A DNA stretch of 64,000 bases, from positions 434,001 to 498,000 of the forward strand of contig JAFECB010000017.1 of assembly GCA_018242365.1 (NCBI GenBank). The letters run 5' to 3'. Both the position numbers and the translations under genes were made by a program. Shown piece by piece: positions 27,755 through 36,022 of this stretch; within the stretch, counting starts at the first letter, position 1; each line of letters begins with the position of its first letter. Source of the DNA: Pseudomonadota bacterium (GTDB lineage Bacteria; Pseudomonadota; Gammaproteobacteria; Xanthomonadales; Xanthomonadaceae). The notes beneath the pieces were generated by a model. That model did not search any database, was not told the DNA's origin, and saw only the letters and a program-made list of their open reading frames with translations.

Positions 27755-30700
27755 TCAATCCACCTGACCCTGCTCATCCCGCGCCGGGTCGCTGCGGGTT
27801 TGCTCTGCCTCGACCTGTGCCGACGCGGCATGACTGATGGTTTCGACCTTGGGTGAGGCCCACGGCCCGGTGACGCGATAGGTCTTCGCGCCGATGCCGC
27901 GCATCGGCTTGTCCAATACGGCGTTGGCGACCGCGCCCACTGCCGCGCCGACCGGCCCGCCGGCAATCGCGCCGACCGCGGTCAGCAGCCCGCCGGAGCG
28001 CGGCTTGACCTCGACGATCTGGTCGAAACGCTGATTGCGCAGGTCGGTGCTGCCGCGCATCGTCATGTCCGCGGCCGGGGCATGGACGCTCAGGTCATCC
28101 GTGCGCAATTGGCCATTGGCCAGTGTGGCATCGCCCTTGATGCGATCAAACGTGAAGCCCTTGCCGAAGAAATCGCTGAAATCCAGCGTCAGCCGTCGCC
28201 GCAATTGGGCCACGCCGAGCAAGCCGAGGAAGCGGCCGGCACCCGGCTCCAATTCCAGCAGGCGGCCATCGCGCGCATCCAGATGCAGGCCGGCATTCAT
28301 CGCCAGGATGTCGAACCGATCTGGCCCGCCACGCCAGGTGGCTTCGACGCCCAGCTTGCCCTTGCCGCCAGCCACTTGCCCGCCCAGGCCCAATCCCGCC
28401 AACAGCGCGCCGATATCGTCGCTGTCAACGTCCATCTTCAATGCGCTGCGCTCGCTCTGTCCGCGCCCGAACCACGATCCGGTCGCCTTGATCCGTTGCT
28501 TGCTGCCCGCGGTCGAGAACTCCTGCACGCGCAAACCACCAACCATCGGCAGACTGCGGAAGCGTGCGCGACCGAGCGCGGTCGCACCGATGCGCAAATC
28601 ATCGACATCGAACGACAAGGCCGGGATGTTGGCCGGATCGATGGGATCCGCGCTTGATCCCGCAGTCGTTGAAGGCGCGGTGGAAGGTGGCGATGACGCA
28701 GGTGGCACCGCGGTTGTCGCTGCCTGCGCCGTGAACGACTCGATCGACGGCGATGGCCAATACAGTCGATCAAAACGCCCGGACACCACGGCATTGTCCT
28801 GACCCGGAATCAGCAGACCACCATTGATTGCCGCCGACTTCACCGTCACCCGCGTGTCGCGGCCCGAGGGCGCAACCCATACCGTGGCATCGGCAAAATC
28901 CGCACCCAACAGGGTCAGGCGCTTGGCGGAAACATTCACCCCCAGCAACGGCAGACTGGAGGCTTGCTTGATGCCGGCCAACGCGCCGATCCATCCCAGC
29001 GCATCCAGTTGCTGGGCGCTGCCGCCAACCTGCAAGCCATTGGCCGGCGGCTCCCCGGCATCGCCACCACCGAGGACGATGCGCAATCCCGACCTGTCAC
29101 CACGAGTACGTGCATGCAGCGCCAGCAGGTTGCCGAGCTTTGCGGTGAAATCGCCCTGCTCCATCGGCAGCCTGATGTTGATGACGGTATCCAGCGCCTG
29201 CGCTGCCGGCTTGCGCAACGGCATCGGCAAGTCGAGCTGGGTGCCGATGAGATCCGAATGCAGTTGCAGGACGGCAGGCGCGGCCATTGCAGAAGGCGTG
29301 GATACCGTGGTCGGCGACGCGCGCGGAATCGCCACCGCAGCAGTCCAGGTCGAGCGTCCACGTGCGTGCGGCAACAACCATTTCAGGCTATCGACCCGCC
29401 CCAGCATGCCGCCGATGTCGAGGCTGGCTTGCAGCTGTGCTTCGAACGCATTCGCAGGGTCTTGCACCTGCGGGCCGGCGCGCAGCGTCAAGGCGCCCGG
29501 TAAGCCTTCGCTGCGAACCTGCAATGCGTTCGCGATGAAACCGTCCTGGTCGTAACTCGCCTGTCCGCGCACCTGCTGAAAATCGAGATTCCAGCGCTGC
29601 TCGCGCAGTCGCGCACCGTCCAGCACCACGCTGCCATCGACCTTCGCCGCATGCGGCTGCTCGTGCCCAAGCGGCAACACCATCGCAAACGTGGCATTGG
29701 CCTTGCCTTCCGCACGCAGGTTGTCCATGACCTCGCCGTACTTCGCATGCAACGGGCTGGCGGACAGCAAAGCGAGATAGCGCGAGGCATCACCCGCGGT
29801 CACCGCATCCACGGTGAGCTCGGAGGCACTGAAGCGCTGGATGCCCGCCTTCAACGTGCTGACGCCGACGCCCGCCAACTGCGCACGACCATCGACCGTG
29901 AAGCCATCGGCGATGAAGCTGAGAGCGGCATCCATGTGCTCGGCAGCAGGCCAATCCGGCTGGAACTTCACCGTGCCGTTGTCGATATGGGCTTCGGCGC
30001 GGAACACGCCGGCACCGGCCATGCCCGGTTCATTGCGGAACGGCCAGTCGGCAAGATCGCCGGCCACGACCGCATGCACCTGACGCAGGGTGCCGCCTCG
30101 CAGGGCCGCATCCAGCCACGCCACCGTGGCCTTCGGCATCAGGTGGTGGATCCAGAAGCCATGTGCCAGCGCGATCGGCGTGTCGCCGATATCAGCGGCA
30201 ATATCCAGATGGGGCGAGTGGTGATCGTTGTGAAAGGTGATGCCGCCACGCGCACGCGCCTGCAAGGGGCCGCCGTCGATCTGCAGCCCCGGCGTGCGCA
30301 CGGTCCAGCCGGCATCGTCGCGCCACAACACGGCTTCACCGTCCATGTGGAATTCGTGCACGACACCAAAGCCGGCCGGCCAGTCGAACGCTACCAGCGC
30401 ATTGCGATCAAAGCGCATCCGCAGTCCGTCCTGATCGCCTTGCAGCCAGCCCGTCACGCCGCGCATGCCCGGATCGTGGCCGACCGGATCGAAACGGAAA
30501 CCGTTGATGCGCGCACGCGCCTGCAGCCCGCCATCACGCACGCCGCGCACATCGACATCTTCCAGCAGCGCGTCCGGTTTGGCGGACTGCAGCCAGTGGC
30601 GGAACCCCGGCGCGAGCGCATCGCTCATCGCGGCAAGTTGCAGCAGCGGTGCCGCCTGCACCCGACGGGCATGCAAGGCATAACGCGGCCCGACGGCGAG

Positions 30701-31678
30701 ACTGATGCCATCCAGAATCCACGGCTTGCCGTCGTCGATGCGCAGCTTCGGCACCTGCAAGCGCCAATCGTCGATGGTACCGGCCCAGACCGCTTGCAGG
30801 TCCAGTGCAGCCCATCGTTGCGATGGTGCTTGCTGGTTTCCGGATGACACACCGCGCAGGGCGACATCACGCAGAGCCGCATCGACATGAATGCCGACGA
30901 TGCGGTGCGCCTGCAATCGGCCCCACGCGCGCAGACTGCCCTTGCCTGACTCGGGCGTCACTCCAGCCACATCGATCACGCCGGCCAGCGTGCGCAGGTC
31001 GACACGACGCGCGCCTGCGTAAATCCGGCCATCGCCTGCCACGCGATCGAACGCCAACGCGCCCTCGATCGGATCGCTCGCCCCGCGCAGCCACGCCTGT
31101 GCGCCCACCCGCATGCGCGGACCGTTCACCTGCATGCGCACATCGACGCGCGGTATCCGCAGGTCCACGCCCAGCTCCGGGGCCAGGATGCGCAGGTGCG
31201 CTTGCGCCAGTTGCAGCTCGCCCAGATGCTCCAGCGCGGACAGTGGATCCTCGCCATCCTGTTGCCCCGGCAAGCCCCGCACCTGCCATTGGCCATTGCT
31301 GGCGCGTTGCAAGGTCAGGTCCAGACCGCGCAGGCGAATCTCGGTGAACGAATGCCCGGGCAGCAACCCGGAATATTGCGCGATCTGGATTTCCGCGCGC
31401 CCGATGCGCACCGGATCGGCAGGATCGCCCACCCGCAAGCCATCCAGGCTCAGCAGCGGTCCGCGCCGGGTCCAGCGCGTCGCCACATGGTCGAAGGCAA
31501 CGGGTCGCCCGGCGCGCGCGCTGAGCCACTGCGCGATCGTTTGCGGATGCCGTTCGAGCACATTCAGCATCACCGCGCCAACGCCATTGCCGAGCGCGAG
31601 CAAGGCCAGAAAAGCGACGCAGCCATGCACGGCATGCCGACGCAGCCACAGCAGGCGATCGCGCAAGGCTGAAGTCAT
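27755..31678 (-). CDS. yhdP: YhdP family AsmA-like envelope protein
   Basis: YhdP belongs to the AsmA-like proteins that bridge the periplasm and help move phospholipids to the outer membrane. The 1307-residue protein has one N-terminal membrane segment (about 16-36, VAFLALLALGNGVGAVML) and a very long periplasmic region. The C-terminal part has the AsmA/DUF3971-type repeats, for example DDLRIGATALGRARFRSL and GRFLGLLGVAQLRRRLTLDFSD. ATG 31678 is chosen because upstream codons come from a family B repeat; the repeat supplies GAGAGGGG 7 nt before this ATG. tldD starts 49 nt downstream. Confidence 0.92.
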   Translation of the reverse strand: MTSALRDRLLWLRRHAVHGCVAFLALLALGNGVGAVMLNVLERHPQTIAQWLSARAGRPVAFDHVATRWTRRGPLLSLDGLRVGDPADPVRIGRAEIQIAQYSGLLPGHSFTEIRLRGLDLTLQRASNGQWQVRGLPGQQDGEDPLSALEHLGELQLAQAHLRILAPELGVDLRIPRVDVRMQVNGPRMRVGAQAWLRGASDPIEGALAFDRVAGDGRIYAGARRVDLRTLAGVIDVAGVTPESGKGSLRAWGRLQAHRIVGIHVDAALRDVALRGVSSGNQQAPSQRWAALDLQAVWAGTIDDWRLQVPKLRIDDGKPWILDGISLAVGPRYALHARRVQAAPLLQLAAMSDALAPGFRHWLQSAKPDALLEDVDVRGVRDGGLQARARINGFRFDPVGHDPGMRGVTGWLQGDQDGLRMRFDRNALVAFDWPAGFGVVHEFHMDGEAVLWRDDAGWTVRTPGLQIDGGPLQARARGGITFHNDHHSPHLDIAADIGDTPIALAHGFWIHHLMPKATVAWLDAALRGGTLRQVHAVVAGDLADWPFRNEPGMAGAGVFRAEAHIDNGTVKFQPDWPAAEHMDAALSFIADGFTVDGRAQLAGVGVSTLKAGIQRFSASELTVDAVTAGDASRYLALLSASPLHAKYGEVMDNLRAEGKANATFAMVLPLGHEQPHAAKVDGSVVLDGARLREQRWNLDFQQVRGQASYDQDGFIANALQVRSEGLPGALTLRAGPQVQDPANAFEAQLQASLDIGGMLGRVDSLKWLLPHARGRSTWTAAVAIPRASPTTVSTPSAMAAPAVLQLHSDLIGTQLDLPMPLRKPAAQALDTVINIRLPMEQGDFTAKLGNLLALHARTRGDRSGLRIVLGGGDAGEPPANGLQVGGSAQQLDALGWIGALAGIKQASSLPLLGVNVSAKRLTLLGADFADATVWVAPSGRDTRVTVKSAAINGGLLIPGQDNAVVSGRFDRLYWPSPSIESFTAQAATTAVPPASSPPSTAPSTTAGSSADPIDPANIPALSFDVDDLRIGATALGRARFRSLPMVGGLRVQEFSTAGSKQRIKATGSWFGRGQSERSALKMDVDSDDIGALLAGLGLGGQVAGGKGKLGVEATWRGGPDRFDILAMNAGLHLDARDGRLLELEPGAGRFLGLLGVAQLRRRLTLDFSDFFGKGFTFDRIKGDATLANGQLRTDDLSVHAPAADMTMRGSTDLRNQRFDQIVEVKPRSGGLLTAVGAIAGGPVGAAVGAVANAVLDKPMRGIGAKTYRVTGPWASPKVETISHAASAQVEAEQTRSDPARDEQGQVD

Positions 31679-31685
31679 ATCAAAA

Positions 31686-31708
31686 CCCCTCTCCCCACGG
31701 GAGAGGAG
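31686..31708. repeat. Family B hairpin upstream of yhdP
   Basis: CCTCTCCC (31688-31695) and GGGAGAGG (31699-31706) pair around CAC. On the minus strand, the 3' arm reads as a strong purine-rich Shine-Dalgarno for yhdP, so folding would hide it. Confidence 0.7.
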
Positions 31709-31803
31709 TGATGATGAGGATCGTGACCTGCATGGACATTCCGGAATTCGCCGAACATGCATCCATGCTCAGCGGCGTTTCGCGCGCATGGAAAGCACCG
31801 CGA

Positions 31804-33279
31804 TCAGAGCAGCACCACATCGAACTGCTCCTGCAGGTACTGCGCATCGGACTGGAACCGGATCGACTTGCCGAGGAATTCCTCCAGCTCGGCAACCGCG
31901 TTGGATTCCTCCTCGGTGATCCGCGCCACCACCTTCGGCGAAGCAATCACCAACAGGCTGGCCGCGTCGAACTGGCGCACCGCCCGCACGATCTCGCGGA
32001 AAATCTCGTAGGTCACGGTCTCGGCGGTGCGTACCATGCCGCGCCCGCCGCATTCGTGGCAGGGCTCGCACAGCCTACGTTCCAGGCTCTCGACGGTGCG
32101 CTTGCGGGTCATCTCGACCAGGCCCAGCGGCGAGAAATCGTAGACCGTGGTCTTGGCGTGGTCTTTCGCCAGCGATTTCTCCAGTGTGCGCAGCACCTGC
32201 CGGCGATGTTCGAGATCGAACATGTCGATGAAATCGATGATGATGATCCCGCCGAGATTGCGCAGCCGCAGCTGCCGCGCCACCGCCTGCGCCGCTTCCA
32301 GATTGGTGCGATACACCGTCTCTTCGAGGTTGCGCTGGCCGAGGAAGCTGCCGGTGTTGACGTCCACCGTGGTCATCGCCTCGGTCTGGTCGATCACCAG
32401 ATAGCCGCCGGATTTCAGCGGCACTTCCTTGTCGAGCGCACGCTGGATTTCATCCTCGACGCCGTACATGTCGAAGATCGGACGGGCACCGGAATAATGT
32501 TCGATCTTGTCGGCCAGCGCCGGCATGTAGCGGGCGGCAAACTCCCGCAGGTGCTCGCAGGTCTCGCGTGAATCGACCTTGACCCGATCGACATCACGCC
32601 GGATCAGATCACGCACCGCACGCAGCGGCAGGCTCAGGTCCTCGTAAACGCAGCTGCCGACGGCGGCCTCGGCAGAGGCCTTCTCGATCAGCGCCCACAC
32701 CCGCCCGAGATAGGCGACATCCTCGGCCAGGGCCTCGGCAGGCTGGCCCTCGGCATTGGTGCGCACGATGTAGCCATGACCCTTGCCATTGGCCAGCCCG
32801 GCGACCTGCTCGCGCAGGCGCGTGCGCTCCGCTTCGTCCTCGATCCGCGCCGACACCCCGACTACCTTGGTGCGGGGAAGCAGAACCATGTAACGCGAGG
32901 GGATGCTGATCTCGGTGGTCAGCCGCGCGCCCTTGCTGCCGATCGGATCCTTGACCACCTGCACCACGACTTCGGCACCATCGCGCAACAACTCGGTGAT
33001 CGGCACCGGCGAGGGCGGTGCCTCGATGCCCTCCTCGGTTGCCTCCAGCGGCGCGCGATAGACATCGTTGGCGTGCAGGAAGGCCGCGCGATCCAGCCCG
33101 ATGTCCACGAACGCCGCCTGCATGCCCGGCATCACCCGTTGCACCTTGCCCTTGTAGATATTGCCGACCACGCCGCGCTGGCTGCCGCGCTCGGTGTGCA
33201 GTTCCTGCAGCATGCCGTTTTCGACCACCGCGACCCGGGTTTCGCGCGGGGTGACATTGACCAGCAGTTCTTCGCTCAT
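31804..33279 (-). CDS. rng: Ribonuclease G
   Basis: RNase G is an endonuclease of the RNase E family that matures the 5' end of 16S rRNA and cuts some mRNAs. The 491-residue protein matches E. coli RNase G (489). It has an S1 domain near residues 38-125 (GNIYKGKVQRVMPGMQAAFVDIG), the catalytic core with VDVNTGSFLG and IIIDFIDMF (two Asp metal ligands), and the zinc-link Cys pair in CEPCHECGGRG. Start ATG 33279 overlaps maf by 4 nt. No C-terminal degradosome scaffold is present, which separates it from RNase E. Confidence 0.96.
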   Translation of the reverse strand: MSEELLVNVTPRETRVAVVENGMLQELHTERGSQRGVVGNIYKGKVQRVMPGMQAAFVDIGLDRAAFLHANDVYRAPLEATEEGIEAPPSPVPITELLRDGAEVVVQVVKDPIGSKGARLTTEISIPSRYMVLLPRTKVVGVSARIEDEAERTRLREQVAGLANGKGHGYIVRTNAEGQPAEALAEDVAYLGRVWALIEKASAEAAVGSCVYEDLSLPLRAVRDLIRRDVDRVKVDSRETCEHLREFAARYMPALADKIEHYSGARPIFDMYGVEDEIQRALDKEVPLKSGGYLVIDQTEAMTTVDVNTGSFLGQRNLEETVYRTNLEAAQAVARQLRLRNLGGIIIIDFIDMFDLEHRRQVLRTLEKSLAKDHAKTTVYDFSPLGLVEMTRKRTVESLERRLCEPCHECGGRGMVRTAETVTYEIFREIVRAVRQFDAASLLVIASPKVVARITEEESNAVAELEEFLGKSIRFQSDAQYLQEQFDVVLL

Positions 33280-33845
33280 GGCAGCACCTCGAACTGGCGC
33301 AGCAGCATCGCGGTTTCGCGCAGCGGCAAGCCCATGACCCCGGAATAGCTGCCGTCCAGTCGTTCGATATGCGCCTCGAAGCAGCCCTGGATCGCATAGG
33401 CGCCGGCCTTGCCCTGCCATTCGCCACTGGCCAGATAGCGCGCGATCGCGTCCTCGGTCAGCGGTTCGACCGTCACCCTGGTCAGTGCCTCCGCCCGCGC
33501 CTCGCGCCCGGCGGTCACCACGGCCACCGCGGTCAACACCTCATGGCTGCGCCCGGACAAGCGTCGCAGCATGGTCGCCGCCGCGTCGGCATCGTCGGGT
33601 TTGCCGAACACCCGTCCATCGAGGATCACTTCGGTATCGGCTCCCAGCACCACCGAGCCCGGCACCGCCACCACCTCCAGCAGGCCAGCGCCTGCCTTTT
33701 CGCGTGCCACCCGGCGGACGTAGTCGTGCGCGGCCTCGCCGCTGCCCTGGTGTTCGGGCAGGTCGAGATCAAGGATGCCAAAGGCCAGCCCGAGCCGGGC
33801 CAGCAACTCGGCACGGCGTGGCGAACGCGAGGCAAGATGCAACAT
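33276..33845 (-). CDS. maf: Maf-type nucleotide pyrophosphatase (dTTP/UTP class)
   Basis: Maf proteins hydrolyse non-canonical and some canonical nucleoside triphosphates. The 189-residue protein opens with LHLASRSPRRAELL, has the ADTEVILDG loop and KPDDADAAATMLRRLSG, and carries GKAGAYAIQG, the block typical of the YhdE (dTTP/UTP) subgroup as opposed to YceF. It is the first gene of maf-rng-yhdP-tldD and overlaps rng by 4 nt. A TAGACT box 6 nt before its ATG suggests a leaderless transcript. Confidence 0.95.
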   Translation of the reverse strand: MLHLASRSPRRAELLARLGLAFGILDLDLPEHQGSGEAAHDYVRRVAREKAGAGLLEVVAVPGSVVLGADTEVILDGRVFGKPDDADAAATMLRRLSGRSHEVLTAVAVVTAGREARAEALTRVTVEPLTEDAIARYLASGEWQGKAGAYAIQGCFEAHIERLDGSYSGVMGLPLRETAMLLRQFEVLP

Positions 33846-33857
33846 CCCGGCAGTCTA
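33846..33857 (-). promoter_or_regulatory. Predicted -10 of a leaderless maf transcript
   Basis: On the minus strand TAGACT (33857-33852) is followed by 6 nt and the maf ATG. There is no Shine-Dalgarno between them. Confidence 0.5.
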
Positions 33858-34063
33858 AGCCAAGCCGCTCGCGCCACGCGGAAACCGGTCACATTCGACC
33901 CTCGTGCCCACCAGCCTGCGTTCAGGGCGGGTCTGTTCGGATGGCGGACATCGGCGGCACCGCGCGCCCCCGCCATCCCGCCTCCGTCAACCCCATTCCA
34001 CCTGTTGCCGCGTTCACCTCCGCATCCGCGCCCGTTTTCCATGCACCCGATCAGGAGTCCACC

Positions 34064-34792
34064 ATGTCGATGCGCTTGTCGTCACTCGTCCTCACCCTTG
34101 CCCTTTCGAGCCTGCTACCGATGAACACTTCCGCCCAGCAAGTCAACGCCAACGTCACCGCCGCCGCACAGGGCACCAGCCTGACCGTTGCCGCCACCGG
34201 CGAGGCCAGCCGCAGCCCCGATTTCGCCACCGTCTCCGCCGGCGTGGTTACCCAAGCCGCAGCCGCCGACGTCGCGATGCGCGACAACGCGAGCCGGATG
34301 AGCGCGGTACTGGCGGCACTGAAGGCAGCCGGGATTGCAGAGCGCGACATCCAGACCAGCCGGGTCGGCCTGGAACCGCAATATCGCTACGAGCAGAACA
34401 AGGCACCGGAGATCCTCGGCTACCAGGCCACCAATACGGTGACCGTCAAGCTGCACGACCTGTCCCGACTCGGCCGCGTGCTCGATGCGTTGATCGCGCA
34501 GGGAGCCAATCAGATCAATGGCCCGAGCTTCGGCATCGAGCATCCGGAAGCGGCTTACGCGGACGCGCGTCGCACCGCCGTACGCAATGCGCTGGCCCAG
34601 GCCCAGACCTACGCAGACGCGCTCGGCGTGAAGCTGCGCAAGATCGTCAGCATCTCCGAGGGCGGCGGTGGACACATGCCGCAACCGATGTACCGGGCGA
34701 TGGCCGCGCCCGCTGCCGATGCCACGCCGATTGCAACGGGCGAAACCAGCGTCAGCGTGGGCATCACCATGGTGGTCGAACTCGGGAATTGA
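34064..34792 (+). CDS. SIMPL-domain (DUF541) periplasmic protein
   Basis: The 242-residue protein has a signal peptide (LSSLVLTLALSSLLPMNTSAQ) and one SIMPL domain: LTVAATGEASRSPDFATVSAGV, RDIQTSRVGLEPQYRY, YQATNTVTVKLHDL, and ARRTAVRNALAQAQTYADALG. Homologues such as YggE reduce oxidative or envelope stress by unknown means. ATG 34064 has AGGAG at a good distance; the longer open frame upstream is antisense to maf. It stands alone, divergent from maf. Confidence 0.9.
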   Translation: MSMRLSSLVLTLALSSLLPMNTSAQQVNANVTAAAQGTSLTVAATGEASRSPDFATVSAGVVTQAAAADVAMRDNASRMSAVLAALKAAGIAERDIQTSRVGLEPQYRYEQNKAPEILGYQATNTVTVKLHDLSRLGRVLDALIAQGANQINGPSFGIEHPEAAYADARRTAVRNALAQAQTYADALGVKLRKIVSISEGGGGHMPQPMYRAMAAPAADATPIATGETSVSVGITMVVELGN

Positions 34793-34838
34793 GCCTCAGG
34801 GCCGGTCGTCCACCCGCCATGCATCGGCACCCACAGCA

Positions 34839-34868
34839 GCAGGCAACGCCGGTCGGTGCGTTGCCTGC
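34839..34868 (+). terminator. Hairpin downstream of the SIMPL gene
   Basis: GCAGGCAACG and CGTTGCCTGC pair perfectly around a 10-nt loop, 46 nt after the stop codon. There is no U-tract, so it may be a transcript-end stabiliser or a Rho-linked structure instead of a classical terminator. Confidence 0.4.
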
Positions 34869-35048
34869 CACATCCGAAGGCAGTTCCACCCATCCGCAGC
34901 AATGACCGTTCGTCGGCATCACCTTGCCGAATCCGAGCGGCTCGGTCCACGCTGGGATCACGTCGCGACAGGTCGTCAACCCCACCACGCACCTTCGCGC
35001 GTCACATGGTTAGCAGTCCCCACCACCGGTTTCGGAAGGAGGTCGCCC

Positions 35049-35762
35049 ATGATCCACGCACACGCCCATTCGCTTGCGTCCGCGCAAGGTTTCGCTCTCG
35101 CCAATCCCGCTTCGACACCACGCCCACAGGCAGCCCGCATCGCTGCCATGAGCAGTGCCATCGCGCTCAACCTGCTGTTGTTCGGCGTGATCATGCTGCC
35201 GACGTCGCTGCCCGACTCGCCGCTGCGCTCGGTGATCCCGCAGAACCTGCAACTGCGCATCATCCCCAGGCCGGAAGAGATCAAGGTGGTGCCGGTCAAG
35301 CCCGCGAGCACCACGCCACCGCCGCGCCCGATCCAGCATCCTGCCGTGGCCCGGATCCAGGCACCCAACCCGCCGTCTGATGCTGCCATCGCACCGACCA
35401 ATGTCGGCGACATTCCGGTGACCGTGACGACGCCCCCGGGCGATACCGCCACGGGCAACGAGATCGGCCCGGACATCGCGTCAACACCGGTGCAACTGGC
35501 CTACCGCACCGCGCCACCGCCGGTCTATCCGCGCAGCGCCATGCGCATGGGCCTCGGCGGCACCGTGCTGCTGCGCATCCTGGTCGATACCGATGGCCAT
35601 CCGCTGCAGGTGACGGTCGAACGCAGCAGCGGCCATCGCGATCTGGATGAGGCGGCGCGCAATCAGGTGCTTGCCCGTTGGTTGTTCCAGCCCGCGTTCC
35701 GCAACGGGATCGCGGTTCAGGCCTACGGGCTGGTGCCGATTTCATTCGAACCGCGACGCTGA
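35049..35762 (+). CDS. TonB-family energy transducer
   Basis: The 237-residue protein has an N-terminal cytoplasmic part, one membrane anchor (about 35-57, SSAIALNLLLFGVIML), a Pro-rich periplasmic spacer (about 75-130) and a C-terminal TonB domain (about 155-237: PPPVYPRSAMRMGLGGTVLL, ILVDTDGHPLQVTVERSSGH, RWLFQPAFRNG). Such proteins pass proton-motive energy to outer-membrane receptors. No exbB/exbD genes are adjacent, so it may be a paralogue of the main TonB. The start has a near-perfect AAGGAGGT Shine-Dalgarno. A terminator follows. Confidence 0.9.
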   Translation: MIHAHAHSLASAQGFALANPASTPRPQAARIAAMSSAIALNLLLFGVIMLPTSLPDSPLRSVIPQNLQLRIIPRPEEIKVVPVKPASTTPPPRPIQHPAVARIQAPNPPSDAAIAPTNVGDIPVTVTTPPGDTATGNEIGPDIASTPVQLAYRTAPPPVYPRSAMRMGLGGTVLLRILVDTDGHPLQVTVERSSGHRDLDEAARNQVLARWLFQPAFRNGIAVQAYGLVPISFEPRR

Positions 35763-35790
35763 TTTCGTTCGACATCGCCCCGTTGTGAAC

Positions 35791-35825
35791 CCAAGGTGCC
35801 GCGATCGCGGCACCTTGGCTTTTGC
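35791..35825 (+). terminator. Terminator after the TonB-like gene
   Basis: CCAAGGTGCCGCGA/TCGCGGCACCTTGG (35791-35818) is a perfect 28-bp palindrome followed by CTTTTG. The U-tract is short, but the stem is very stable. Confidence 0.8.
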
Positions 35826-35919
35826 CGATGTCTAAGCAGGTCGATCCAATCGGTGATGCATCCCGGTTGTGACACCATGCCGCGCCGGCATGTGGCCGGC
35901 GCAATGTGCCCACCACACG

Positions 35920-35947
35920 GCATATGCACGCGGCGTATGCGCGCATA
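35920..35947 (+). promoter_or_regulatory. Putative CysB-type operator upstream of cysJ
   Basis: Two palindromes lie in the cysJ leader: GCATATGC (35920-35927) and TATGCGCGCATA (35936-35947), with centres 18 bp apart. Both share the TATGC/GCATA core found in the cysB-cysG intergenic palindrome at 41634-41656. The link to CysB is inferred from this similarity and the gene context. Confidence 0.4.
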
Positions 35948-36022
35948 GCCCGCTTTCCTTTCCCCTCGCCTGGCGGCCCACCTAGCCTGCATCGGCACCC
36001 TTTGCCCTGCAGCACGCCCGTC

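Noticed and set aside
31679..31762. Longer N terminus for YhdP
   Set aside because: These codons translate the family B repeat and its flank; a membrane-anchor start at 31678 with a Shine-Dalgarno fits better.
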